Assembly (NCBI GenBank): GCA_003971905.1
Contig: RSEE01000005.1
Span: 620,001-684,000, forward strand
DNA: 64,000 nucleotides
Source: Moniliella sp. 'wahieum'
Lineage: Eukaryota > Basidiomycota > Moniliellomycetes > Moniliellales > Moniliellaceae
Direction of reading: 5' to 3'
Both the position numbers and the translations under genes were made by a program. The notes beneath the pieces are model-generated. The model saw nothing but the letters and a program-made list of their open reading frames with translations, was not told where the DNA came from and ran no database searches. Shown in pieces: positions 24,073 through 37,200 of this stretch (position 1 is its first letter; every line of letters starts with the position of its first letter).

Positions 24073-27000
24073 TCAAAGAAGATACCCAGAAGGTACGACG
24101 CCCGTCTGGCCAGCATTGTTTTGGGCCAACCACCAGTCAGGGTCGCTGGATTGCAGGACGCGAACCTCTTGACCAGCAACTAATGGCAGCTCGGCCGGAC
24201 TCGACGCCGCATAGTCGTACCGGGCATGTGCCACAAACTCTTCGTCTTCTCTGGTCCCCGCGGCATCCTGCAAGGCAGACTGGATGCTGGGCCCCGTGTC
24301 CGATTCGGCGTCCGACTCGTCCAACGGGAAGCGAGCTCCAAAGGAGCCAAAGCCGGGACCGACTCGAGGCGCAGAACTGTCGGTAGAGTAGACAGGTCCA
24401 CTGCTGTACTCGCCCGACGCATTGTGGCCGGACTCGCCCGTGTCGCGTGGCCGTGGCTCGTCGCCACTCGTCGTGCCCGTCGTGGTGGAATCGCGCCCGG
24501 CGGGCTGGAGCAAGGTGCGGACGCCCACGGGCGCAAGGGGCGCGGCCCCACTGTCGGTAGAAACCAAGTACCCCGTCTCTCCACTTGTCGACGTTTGGTG
24601 GCCGGGTTCGCGACGGCCAACGAGGGGGACAGAACCGCGGGTGGCATACCCCGAGGTCGAGTAGCGGCCTGGGTCCATCGACGCAGATGCAGACCCACTC
24701 CCCCGCCCAGTTCCCGAGTTGGACGTTTCCACCCCTGTGCCTGTCCCGGTGCCCGTCCCGGTAGCATAGCCCGAGCTGGTATTGTATCCCGACCCGTACC
24801 CAGTCTCGGTGCCGTCAGAAATGTGTCCGCCCTGGACGGCAAAGCTTTGACGCCAGGGTCGGCGGCGGACGACTCGGAACTTCGATAGCCGTGGGTGGGG
24901 TGGTCTGGGTCGTCTGCAACGATCCGGATCGGCAGAGCGCCCACGATGCTCTGCTGGGAGTGAGAGCTGTCTTGGTGAGCCGAGTGGTTACTGACGTCAT
25001 GCTCCGGTCCCAACAGCGATGCCGCCGATGCTTGGGCCGAATGGGAATGCGAGCCGGACTGATCCTCGGGGGTCGATCCCGACGTGTTGGGTGGGTCATA
25101 CACCTCGGGCATCCCGTGCCAGCTCTTGATGTGTGCGCCCTTAGCCCCAAGCACGGTCTCAGCCTCGTTCTTCTCGTACCCGCTGTGTACGGGCGCCGCG
25201 CCAATAAAAAGACTTGCTCATCGGCCGCTGGCTGAAGAGCCGTCGGTCGTCGTGCAGGGTCGGATTGCGACGAGCGACGACTAGGAAGCAAACGCGCTGA
25301 AATGCCCGACCTCGTTGACGAAGGGGTCACATTCCGAGGTGATCGACGAGACAGCATCCGAGCCGGCCAGCCGGGTAAGCGCCAGAACTCGCTCAGTAGC
25401 TGCTTCAAGCGTGTTGAGCAGCGCATTTGCGTCCGACTTGGGGACATTGGGAGGAGTTTGCCTCCGCGCCGCACGGTTGGCTGCCGAGTTGCCAATGACG
25501 GCGAATGGACTGGGTTCATTGGCCAACCGACGACGGAGAATGAGCGCCAAGAGAAGAGCAAGAATGATGAGGATCAAGACGATGCCAAGACCAATAAAGA
25601 TGCTGATGCAAATCACGATGCCAACAGACAAATGGTGGGCATTGGCAAAGCGCAACGCATGGGTAGCACCATACGCCAATGCCCGCAGGCCCGCATTGTC
25701 CGTGGATCCAGCAGCAGCGACCGTCTTGAGCCAGGGTGTCCATCCGTTGGCGCCGTCATAAACAAAGCGCCTAGTAACCCGTAGGCTGCCGTTTGTAGCG
25801 AACCGCTGACGAGCAACACACGGTCCCGCTCCAGCGCCCCGTTCATCCCATTCCGGCTTTTGGATAGAGGCAGCACAGTGAGTTGAGAAATGCGGGTACC
25901 ACCCACCAGCTGTGCGCTTTGGTTGCCTGCGCCTCCATCCAAGAGAGAGAAGCCCGTGCCAGTCCAGATTGCCAAGTACGGGTTCTCACTCGAACCAGGA
26001 GCAGAGTCGTTGAACCTGAGCTGGCGTCGCCGGCAACCAAGATACGGGATGGACTGTAGTCGTCCACAGCCAGAGCGGCAGCAGGCCAGGAGCTTGGTTG
26101 GCACTTGATCCGATCGAGCCGTAGGCTGTCCAAGAAGAGTTACCAAAATGCCAACCTGCCAGAGCGGCATGGACCCCTCCGACTTCGAGCGAACCAGCGA
26201 CAACCAGAGTATTGGCCTTGTTCTACAAGGGAGATGGAGAAGAAGTAGTTAGTCGACATGTGCTTGGGGCAATAGAAACAACACGTACCTCAGAAAAGCC
26301 CACATCCGTCACATTGCCCGTCAGACCCGGCGCTTGGGACCAGCGGTGTTGGTTGGTATCCAAAAGACAGATCCCATTGCATGGCAGACTCCCAGCGGTA
26401 TCAAACTGTCCAGCAACGACGAGGGTGGTAGTGCTTGGACGAAGCACCACACGACGCACCACCACTTCCATTTCACTGGCAGTCAAGGGAGCAATGTTGG
26501 TCTCCCATGAGTTGGAGGAAAGGTTGTACATGTTGATCCCGCCCTCATACCCAACGTAGACCGAGTCATTGACGACCCTGAGAGAGTGGACCGTGCCCAG
26601 CGTACCCGAGGGGAAAGGGGCAACGCCCACCAACGTCCCGCTTCGGACATCTCCTTCCCCATCCGAATCGGACCCTGAACCAGAGGATGAGGAAGAGCCA
26701 CCGTCCGAACTGGACATGGGATACTTTGCCAAATTAGTAGCGTTGCCCGAAGCAAACTGGCCACCGATGAGCATCCAATCGCCGTGAGGGCCCTTCCAAA
26801 AGGCGGCGGTATGCATGTCGCTTGTAGGCACCAAAGGTGTCATATTTGTCGGGGAGGCACGAGGTGCTAATTCGGACCCAGATGCGTCTGTCACGCCGCT
26901 GCCTGCCAAATGAGACCGTCGATCTGAACCCTTGAGAGAGGCAGTCCAGCGAGCGAGAATGGTGGCATAGTCGGATTTGGGAGGTCGGGTCTCTTTCTTG

Positions 27001-29528
27001 GCATCCCCTGACGGAGACGGGGGGATAGCATCGAGAGTGTAGTTAAGCGAGCGAAGGGCAGGGAAAACTTGGTTCGAAGGTACGGACCCCAGCGATACGG
27101 CACCAGGCGCTGCCTGAGAAGCAAGGGCGGTGATATAGCCGGCAAGATAGGTCGCGTTGGGCAACCCTTGTGGCGTAGCGGACTTCGCGGACAGAGCAGC
27201 TTGAAGAGATCCAGCGACCAGCGCGTGTTCGTCCACCCATGCATTGGTCGTCAGGTTCCAGATTGCGTAGCTGCCCGTAGTTTGTCCAAAGGCACCGCCA
27301 GTGGAGGTCAAGGGGAAGCTACCCAAAAACAATATGCAGTCGGAACCAAGGTTTTGAATCGCAGACACAGGTCCAGGAAGCCCACCAGCAAGCGTGTCCC
27401 ACGTTGCGTTATCAACGTCAAAACGAGCAGCATGCAGAAGTTGCGTCTTGCCATCGGCGGTGGCACTGAAGTTCCCGCCAACGAAGACCCCCGAGGAAGT
27501 GGTCAGCAAGGCTGATACAGCCCCGTCCATCCCTCCACCCGGCAACACCATGGCCTCATACCGCGACGTGACGGCAGATTCCGTTGCATTAACAGGGGGC
27601 ACCATGACGATCAAGTTAGAAAAGGGAGTGCTGGTCGAGGTGGCGTTGGAAGTGGTGGTTCCATTGAACGATCCCCCGACCAAGACTTGATTGCCGGCAA
27701 TCGCGTACGCCGCTACATAGGATGGAGTCGTCAGCGCCAACGCCCCCATCCCAGCGGAAGCAGCGTCAAGGACTCCCGTTGTGACGTTGGTCACAATGGT
27801 AGTGTTGGGAAGAGGGGCATAGATGTCCGCCTCGAGCAGACCAAACCCACGCACGCTGGCAGGAGGCAAAGCAGAACTGTTGCGCAACACCGCATCCACC
27901 CGATTGACTGCGGCGGTCACCTGGCTTCCCTGCGCCGGAGCATCAACGGTGAGTGTCACGCTCGGTTTCCAGCTCTGGGTTCCCGCCGCAACAGGGCCAT
28001 CATACAACTGAACCGTCTCCACTTCTGATCCGGGTGCAGGAATGGCAGCCGTCCCAGCGGGGAGAGAAGAATTGAACTCAATGCTGGCCGACATGGAGCC
28101 CGCCGCGCCACAGGTTCCGGTATCGTTGCATCCGGGGATCGTAGCATACAGGGTATAGTTGCCTTCAACCTGGACGTCGAGATGGAAAGTAAGGGAACCC
28201 TGAGACGCGGCGGAGCGCGCGAGACTCAAAGCCCTCGGACGTATTGGCTCCGTTGGAGTAGGCACGATGGCTCCAACCACCGGTAGCGGATACGAAAGCC
28301 GTGAAGGACTCGGCTCCAGTCTGGTTGGACCGGCATTGGGCTCGGTTGAAACCTCGGTTGGCGTGAGCTGATGCGCCTGGACCCAGAAGTTGAACCAGGT
28401 GCAGGCCGGGCCCAGCGCCGATCCAGGAATCGACGCTGATGGTAAAGGAGGAGATGTCGACTGTGCCTGTAGGCGACAACTCGGCGTCGGCCAGAATAAA
28501 GTCCTGGTAGGGAATGGACGGAATCTGGGATATGGGGCAGGTGGTGGTACAAGTCGCATTCAACCCGGTTGAAGTGTCAGCGTAGATCAAGGTGACGGGA
28601 TTGTCGGACAAGGAGGTGGTCAGAGAAAAGTTGCCGGACCCACGGCCATTGGCAAACGTGTTGCCCAAGCGAAGGGCACGCGCAGGTGCGGTACGCAGCA
28701 AGTCCACAGTCAGGGACCCGGCGGTGCCATCGGGCCAAAGGAATGTCCCACCGCTGGCGCCATCGTTGGCTTGGGGACAGAGCAAATCAGAAGGGTCGCC
28801 GCTGCCCACTGCGCTGGCCTGAATGCTGGCACCGGCGAGGGAGACGGGACGCAGGGCCGAAGTGAGGGGACTGGCACTGCGATTGCCTCCGGCTCCAGGG
28901 AAGAGAGCTGGATGCTGAAGCCGCCAGCGAGTTGGGTTGTATCAGGAGATTGACCAGGGCCCAATGCGAAGACGGGGCCATCCAAGGCGGGGTACGGTTG
29001 GGGCCCCCAGGTAAAAGAGGTGGTATTCCAAATGGAAACGGAGCCACCAAAATCACCGGCGGCGACTATAGTCTGGTGAGTAGTGTCGCAGTGGATGGCA
29101 TGAACCGGCCCCGACAGGCCCTGGCCAAGGGGGTACCATGTGCCATTATTGCCATCAAGCGGCTGCCAACGGGCAACGTTCAGCGGGGACCCCCGCCAGG
29201 GAGGAGAAATTACCGGCGCGTAGAGTGCTGCGGGCTGCTGGGGCTGTTGGGGCATTTCGCAAAGCGCGTTGATGGAACCACCAGGGTCGGTAGCGGCCAA
29301 GGGGAAGACGGTGCCATTGGGGGCGCGCGCCAGAAGGGAGGCGGATGTGCTGGCTTGAGACTGGGAATTAGGCGTCCATAGCTCCAACCCAGCAAAGGCA
29401 CCCACCAGAGCGGCGCTGCCGAGCTGGTCAAAGTCGAGGGAAGGGAGCGCGCTGGAGGCGGCGAGGGCGGCGGCAGGTGCAGGTAGCGCGGCGAGGGCGA
29501 GAAGGACCGACGCGGCCACAGCAGCCAT
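24073..29528 (-). CDS. RAX2: Rax2-like cortical polarity protein with C-terminal SH3
   Basis: Rax2 is a single-pass membrane protein marking division sites and growth poles. The ATG at 29528 starts a signal peptide (MAAVAASVLLALAALPAPAA) followed by LPSLDFDQLGSAALVGAF, the typical Rax2 opening. About 1,250 extracellular residues follow with repeated small-beta blade phrases such as VFVGGNFS, VLVGGSFNG, LVVAGQFDT and LLVSGSL. An intron lies at 26223-26288. A transmembrane helix (IFIGLGIVLILIILALLLAL, near 25580) precedes an Arg-rich stop-transfer, then a Ser/Gly/Thr-rich cytoplasmic tail. The end is an SH3 domain (ARYDYAA, DPDWWLAQ, GVVPSGYLL) stopping at 24073. The tail requires several frame changes near 25280, 25200 and 24830, so the SH3 part might be a separate gene. 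However, no promoter-sized gap separates them. Predicted length is near 1,800 residues, longer than yeast Rax2. Confidence 0.75.
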
Positions 29529-30550
29529 GGCCGCGGGGGACGTGGGTAGCGAAAGAAAGGGGGCTGAGAGGCGGGCTCGTCGGCTGGAGCGCGCGGGGAG
29601 GGCGGTGGGGGAGGAAGGAGGAGCGGGTGGGAGAAGAGCAGCAGCAGGGGTGGAGCGCGGCGGACTCATTCAGACATGCTGCCGGACGGCCGGCAGAAGA
29701 GGCAAAGGAAGGTGAGGTGGTGGTGGAGGCGGGCGGGGATGGGATGGGATGGGGATGGGATGGGGATGAGATGGGGATGGGGATGGGGTGGATGGGATGG
29801 CCGGTGGGCGGAAGGGGCGGAGGCAGGTGATGGCGAAGGTGATGGCGATGGCCGAGAGCGAGCTGGGCGCCAGCAGGCAAAGATGGGTAGGCACTAGGCC
29901 CTGGACCGAGGACGCTGGGCCCTGGGCAGCAGAGGCAGCGCAGTGCCTGGGGCGTGCAGGCTACGGAGTACTCCTGCGGCCAATCGCCGCTGAAAACACT
30001 CGAAGGCTGGGCAGGAGCTGGGCAGGCCAGAGGCGTTTCTGCAGCTCTGCCAGCCGCCGCTGGCTGCCACTGCGCCACGGCACCACCCGTGCGCTAGCTG
30101 GGCCCCCGCTCGCTGCGGCACACTGGCCTCACGCCTCCCCTGGCCCTCACGCATGGATCCGCTCTCAGCCGCTCGGCGGCTGTCAAGACGTCAATCGCTG
30201 CCAGGTGGCGCCCACCCACCCTCCCAGGCGCTGACAGGCACAGGGGCACTCCCTGGACAGCTGGCCGCCGCGCCGATCCTCACCCAGGCTGCATCGGTGT
30301 CGAGCTCTGTTGTGTTTGCTGGGCACGCCCACGGGGGCACTCCTGCCGCGCCTGGCCCCACCCTGGCCCTTGCACCCATTCTAGCTGATGCATGCATGAT
30401 GCATGAGGCAGGTCGGGGATGTCCCATGTCACGTGCCGCATGCCACATGCCACATACCCCAGGCGGCCGATGATGTCATCGACTGTCCGCATGCCAGGAT
30501 GAAATCCGCCATCATGCATCCAGCACCATGCATGACGCATGCAGGCCATG

Positions 30551-30604
30551 TCAAATTTCAAATGTCACTAGTCACTAGTCGCTGGCACGCGTCACGCGTC
30601 AGCG
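30551..30604. repeat. Mosaic palindromic heptamer array
   Basis: Eight consecutive units of six or seven bases, nearly all starting TCA, carry the palindromes AAATTT, ACTAGT and ACGCGT in succession. The register is kept as the palindrome changes, which ordinary single-unit slippage would not give. Confidence 0.85.
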
Positions 30605-30668
30605 TGACAAGCACAGGCGCGGGCCGAAATGTCAACATTGTCAACCTCAAATAAGCGCAGCCCTGGCC

Positions 30669-30750
30669 TGAACGTTCAACGTTCAATGTTCAATGTTCAA
30701 TGTGCAATGTGCAATGTTCAATGTTCAATGTTCAATGTTCAATGTTCAAC
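30669..30750. repeat. Heptamer array, AACGTTC grading into AATGTTC
   Basis: About eleven 7-bp units. The first two contain the palindrome AACGTT; later ones read AATGTT or AATGTG, a C-to-T-type drift at the CpG. Confidence 0.85.
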
Positions 30751-31220
30751 CATCCAAACGTTCCTCAAATTCGTCGCAGCCGCCAAAGAACGGCTTACGG
30801 CAGGGCACGTGATGTGGCCCAAACGCACACGCCATCCCCAGGCCGGCCTGCGCTGGCTGGTGGCGGCGGGGTGGGGAGAGGCGGAGAGGAGGCCTCAAGG
30901 GCAGCGTCGTGGGCGGTGGCCGTGGCGGTGGCGCGGCAGAGGGTGGCCGAGGCAGGCCAGGGCGCCATGCGCCAGCGCACCGAGGGCAGCCACGCTCCAC
31001 GACAGCCCAGGACGGCCATCGCCCATCCCAGCTCCGACGGCGGCGCATTCAGTGGGACGCAGCTTGAACGTTCAAGCCCAACGTTCAGTTCAGCTCAACG
31101 CAACGCCCCATCGCGTCATCCATCCCCCACACCCACCACCACCTCCGCCGCCGCCCCTTCCATGCCCTTCCCCCCGGCCAGTATGGCGTCGGGGGCCCCC
31201 AGGCACGCCGCCCGCTGCCC

Positions 31221-34200
31221 ATGCACCCCGTGGCCAACCAGCGGCCGGGCGCCATCCCAAACGGCCACGCCCGCCCCCCAAGCGTCCCCGCCTTCGTTCG
31301 CCGCTTCCTCCCCACCCATCCGCTCGCCTGGCCGCCCTTGCCTACTGGCCGCTCCCCCAGCGACTTCGCGCTTCCCTCCGACCTCAAGCAGGCGCTCTGG
31401 CGCGACCTTCTTACCCAAATAACCCACGTCCTCCCCGATGCTTACGCCATCCGCCTCCTCCTCCCGCCGCCCACCGAAGCCGCGGCGGACGACAATGTCA
31501 CCTCCGTCGACCAGCTACTCCGCCTGCTTCACCAATCCTCCTACTCGCTTCACGACACCCAGCGTGCATATTTTTCCCGCCACGGCATCAACCCCGCCCA
31601 GGCCCAGGCCCGCCACAAGGGCAAGACGCGCGCCGCCCCCGCCTCCACTGCTTCCAGCGCTTCCGCCCCTACCCTGGATCCCAGCTCTGAAGTCCTGCCA
31701 GGCCCCATACCTTCGCTGTGTGGCCGTATCATCCGCAAGGGTGAAGCCTTTTACCGTTGTCGGTACGTGCACATTCTGCCTCTCATTAACCCCCCCCCCC
31801 CCCTGTCAATTTAGCCTCTCTGCTAACGTGGCATTCTTCATCAGGGACTGCGCCCATGACGAAACATGTGTTCAATGCCCACCCTGCTTTGATGCATCCC
31901 ATCATAAGGGTCACGATGTAATTTTTACGATCGCGGCCGACAGTGGTGCTTGCTGTGACTGTGGAGACCACGAGGCATGGAACCGAACGTTAGGATGCCC
32001 GAGGCACGATCCCTCTCCAGGTACCTGTGCTTCCGGCAACTCTTCTGTGCGGGACGATGTAATGGAGGCCGAGGACAGTGGCTCAGTTTCTTCCGATGCC
32101 GACCTGTCTGACGTGCTGAACGGCATCCACCCTGGCGTGCTTGATGCCTTGCAGGAGCACATCCGCCTTTGCCTCGACATGATCCTCGACACACTTGAGC
32201 ATGCTCCAGACCGGGTTGGCATTCCGGTCTCTTCCGATGCGCCTAGTTTGATCGAACGTTCTCCCAGTGTGGATCCCTACGACCCTGTGCTCTGCTGTCT
32301 TTCACTGCGTCTCCCCCCAACCGGCTTGCTGGCCGGAGCATACTGACTCCTGACCGACCCTCCGACTCGGCTTTTCCGACCATGAGCAATGGGTTGGACT
32401 ATTACGATGCCCCCGAGGACCCCCTTGCCTCTCGCCTGGCGACACTGCAACCGAGGACGACCCAATGGACGAAAGCGAGGATGGCGCCGCTGCCCCTTCC
32501 TCTTCGGATCACAGCCCGCCCTCGCAACAAGTTGATGTTAGTGGGCTCTTTGGTCCGTCCCGTTGGAGCCGGTCATCGACCATGGACGATGTACAGTATG
32601 CACCAGACGCTACCCCCTCCAGGTCCGGGGATGGAGGACTCTTTGCCCTCGTGGGATCCACGTGGCCTCGCGCGTGTTCGCACTCTCCGCCGCGCCAAAG
32701 CCGCCTTTGGTGCAGAGGAAGAGTCCCGAGATCACTTCGAACAACGCCATTACACTCTTCTAGTCTGGAATGACGAGTTTCATGACTACCCTGCCGTCAT
32801 GAGCATCCTGTCTGACGTGACGGGAATGAGCACTGCTAAGGCCAAGGACGCCGTCGACGAGATGGATCAACTGGGCCGGGTCATACTCTCCATCTCGACG
32901 GATGTACGAGACATGCTCATGGCAGCTCTGCAGATCTCTGCGGTAAACCTGGCCGTTTCCATTCGCCCTGCCTACGACGTTTTTGCGGAGGATGTGGCCG
33001 CTCAGCTGTGGTCCCATTTGATCGACCTGGCCTCGTCGTTCTTGTTTTTGACAGAAGGAGACCCGTCTTTTGCTTCGGCCAACGCATTGCGGATCATTTT
33101 AACCGACCAACTCGTTCAGCCGTGGGAACATATGTATCCCATTACGCACGATCGCATGTCGACTCAATTTTTTGACTCAAGCGACTTGCGCAAACTTGAT
33201 GGCCTCCTGATCCTCGAATCCAAGCTACCCAAGAAGCCCGGATGGACTTCAAGTCACTTTTACTTGTTTGTCTCCGGACACGAAAGACACGAAAGGAACT
33301 CGGTATGTCACCCTCCCCGGAGTTGCAGTTAGCATGTGGTACTAATCTCGTATGTGGACAGCACTTCGTTTCTCGGCCATGTACGCCAGCATGGTTGAAA
33401 CGTTTATACTTCGTGAACGCGAGGAGGACCATTCGATCACCTCTTTGGCCGTCCAATTTTTCCCCATCCCATCCATTGCTACGATGCTCGTCCAGTCCCA
33501 TGGATTTCTGGAACGCGTGTTGGACATTTTAAGAGCGCTGACCACCAGCAGAGCCAGAATGCATGGTCTGGGTCTCTATCTGCCTCCCCCTCTTTCAGAC
33601 GAGGCTGACCCAAGAAACCCCTTGTTCCGGGAACAACGGTGCTACTCGCTCTACTATGTTCTGCGCAACCTCCTCGCTGCCCCGGGCGTCCAAGAGCTGC
33701 TGGTCACCAATCCAGTCCATCTCGATTCCCTCTTGAGGTTCTTCGCCCTCTTCACGGGCATCTCTCCGGACGTGCGTAGAACCGGGGAGCACTTGGAGTT
33801 CGAGTCGGAACTGTGGGTGCCGGTGTTCCACGTGAGCTCTCACTTGGGTAGAACGGCCAAGCTAATTGGCGAAGCGTTTGGCCGTGCGACCTCGTCGCAG
33901 CTCCTTGAGGCGGTCATGTCGGTTCTGGACGCTATTGCTGAAGATTGGGACGCCATTCCGAGAAGAACCAAGCCGTCCTACCCCCCTCTTGCCTGGCACA
34001 TTGTCGACTGGGCGGGTCAGAGTTCCAGGTTGTCCAGTATGATGTGGCGAGCCAACCGGTTTCATTCCACCACCCCATGCACTGGATCCTGGCCGAGCTG
34101 TTGCATCATGACCGGCTTTTGTCTTATGACGCCCTGCAACCGCTTGTCTCGGACGAAACGCGCGCCGCGCTCTTCATGGCAGATCAGGAGAACGATCGCG

Positions 34201-37200
34201 GCTCTTGTCCGTCCTCCTTACCCAGGACACCTCACAACCGTTCGGACGGCTTGGCTTGGATTGCGGCTGGCAAGTCGTCTTTGACCTACCGCTTCGCGTG
34301 ATTGTCAAGGTAGCCCAAGAGCACGTGGGAATGTGGGTGCGCAACGGGTTTGCACTGCGGTCCCAAGCTACGCATTACCGTGGAAGCCAGATGCGGAGTC
34401 ATGTACAACCAAGACCTGTATCTGCTGCAGTGCGGGTTCCTTCTTCTCGACCAACGCTGGCTCGTCACCATTCTGGACCGATTTGGAATTTTGGATTTTG
34501 TGAAAACGTTCCCGGTCCCTCCGAGTCCGACGGCGCAAGGTATTTCGGAGGAGCACAAGTTGGGATTGCTGGATGAGTGTCTGCTCTTACTTGTCCATCT
34601 TTTGACCGAGGCGAGCATCTGTGGTGGCTGGACCGTGCCGAGCAGATCCGGCATGAGATTGTCCACTTCCTCGCGTTTGGCCCGAGTACGTTTAGTGACA
34701 TTGCCCAAGGCATCTCAACCCGCAGTGCCGACAATCCGTCCTTCAACACGTCCTGATGGATGTGGCAAACTACCTTCCGCCCACGGGGGTCGCCAGCCAA
34801 GGAATGTTTGAACTCAAGCCAGAATGCTTCAAGGAAGTACGCCCTTACTTTGTTCACTACTCCCGCAATCAGCGTGAGAAAGCAGAGGAACTGTTGATGG
34901 AGAGATACAAGAAGAAACATACCAGCTCCAACGGCCAGCTCGCCCCGGGATCCAACCCAGTTGAGGTCTGGGCTGCCCGCCGGCCCCGGATTGAGGCTGG
35001 CACCCTCTTTTCCGATCCCTACTTTCTCTCCGTCATGCTCATCCCAGTTCCTCGCCTTGTTGGCCGGTAGCATCCATGTTGTGCGCGCCATCCTGGAACG
35101 CGAAGCACAGGAAGTCAAGGTGCCCGATACGCTCCTCGACTCACTCCTCCAATTGTGCTCGGCAGGACTGGCCTGCCACGGTATGCATTCGTTGAGCAGC
35201 TACTCCTCCCGCTTTCGCCCCATCTCCAGCCGCAGTACCGGGACAGGGCTCCGCCCCTCTGCTCCTCCTTCTCTGTTGGCTCGAAAGTGACGATAAATTC
35301 AAGCAGCACCGCTCCAAAATCTCTTGGTTGCTGGAGCAAGCCGCTCAGCTGGCCCAATCGGCCCAAGGTGAGCGGGGTTGGAGCGTGTCACGGCTCTCTT
35401 CCGCTCGGCGGGCAAGACGGTCGCTGCGGCGGAGAAGGACGCGTCCGAGCGGAAGCGGCTTGAGGAGCGGCGTGCCGCTGCCCGCGCCCGCCAGTCGGCC
35501 ATCATGAAAAAGTTCACCCAACAGCAGCAAAACTTGCTCAAATCGTTTGACGACGATGACGACGACGACGGCGACGACGGTGACAATGCCACAGGTTCGC
35601 ACGATGGCATGGACACCTCCATTACCGACAACCCGGCCAAGGGCGAAGGGAAGGCTGAGGGTCACGAGCGGTCTCGTGCCTCGCATTTAACGGACGAGGA
35701 GGTCTCGCTCAAGTATGGCAGTTGCATCTTGTGTCAGGATGGGCTCAAACCGAGTACGCCCTTTGGCATGTTGGTCCACATCCAGCAGGGTCGCACCATG
35801 CGTATTCTTCCCTGTGCCGATCTGGAAGCACTGGGACAAAGCGTGGACACGCCTCTGACCCTGGACCGGGGCAACATGGCGGCCAAAGCGCACGAGGAGC
35901 ATGTGGCAAGCGGGGGCACTGCGCCTGCCCGATCCAAGGATGTGCCTCGCTTGCGGGGTACCCCGGCCAACTACACTAGCTGGCCCACAGAGGATCCTAG
36001 ACGTCCTGCCGGATCCTTTCCTCCCGCTTTCAACCGACCGGGGCTGTACACCACCACCTGCGGCCACATGATGCACAGCTCGTGCTTCGACACGTACTGT
36101 CAAACTGTCGATGCGAGACACCAGCAGCAAATCTCGCGCCAAGCCCCTGAGAACTTGGCCAGATTGGAAGTGGTCTGTCCGCTGTGCAAAGCCTTGGGCA
36201 ACGCGCTTCTGCCCCTCCCCGACGCGCACAAGTGAGGCACTAACCGATCAAGTCGACTACCAGCCGGACACACGCACATTGCCCGACTGGATCAGAAAGG
36301 TCAACATTGACATTCTCAAGTGGAACAAACCCATCGACTTGCAAGAGTCCCACACGGGCTCAGGCACCTTCAAGCCGTGGTATGCCGACGAGCCGACGGG
36401 CGCGCTTCCGAAAAGCCAGCAAACCAACCAGTTGCTCTGGGAACCGGCGACAGAGGCCATGCTTTTGCGTCTGCTCAGCGTCACCCGGCTCCAAGCCAGC
36501 GACATGAAGGGGCTGATGACCAAGATGCAACAGCGCACCATTTTGGCCCTGCCAAGTCGGAGAATGTACATGCCACAAGACTTGTTGGGCTACACATTGT
36601 CGATGATCGAAGTGGCCCAACGTGGCCGCGCGGCCCAAAACTCAGTGGTGGACAGTATGAAGGAATCGACAATGTACTTGTTGCGAGGAATGCTCCATTC
36701 GCTCCGGTTGAGGGCGATGCTGACCCCACAGGGGGAGAATGCGCAAGAGATGATCCGGCAAGGCTTGCTCAAACGGCTCCTGCCCCATTGGTTGACGGAC
36801 GAATCGGTCGGTCGCCTCTCATCTTGCGCGATCCCATTAGCATCCTGGTTGAGGCGGCGGTCATCATGCCGGAAGAACTGGACCACATCATCACTCTCAT
36901 GTACTACGTCAACCTGGTTCAACTTGTCTTTGGTCTGGCCCAACCATGCATGTGGCCCCCGGGTACAAAGGGCTATCACAAGTACCGCAGTCTTTTTGCT
37001 CGCAGATCGGCCGCGGCGACGCCAATCATGCCCTCCCAGCCGCAATCTGCGCCCGACGCGTCTCCTACCGGTATGAACCCAGTTGACGTGGCTGCCGCCC
37101 GAGAGATTTTCCCCGACGTACGCTGGATGGTGGCCAACATCATTGGCCTCGTCGGCTACGCCAGAGGCAACATCTCCCTTGGTGTCGACCACTTGGAGGA

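Larger units (their letters stand above)
29529..31220. promoter_or_regulatory. Divergent RAX2-UBR1 intergenic region
   Basis: Serves as the upstream region of two divergently transcribed genes. It holds a GGGATGGGGATG-type run (29741-29800), palindromic heptamer arrays (30386-30407, 30551-30604) and an ATGTTCA array (30669-30750). No core promoter element was identified, so regulatory function is inferred only from position. Confidence 0.45.

Noticed and set aside
30669-30750. ATGTTCA units as interstitial telomeric repeats
   Set aside because: Basidiomycete telomeres are usually TTAGGG; these units fit the palindromic heptamer class instead.
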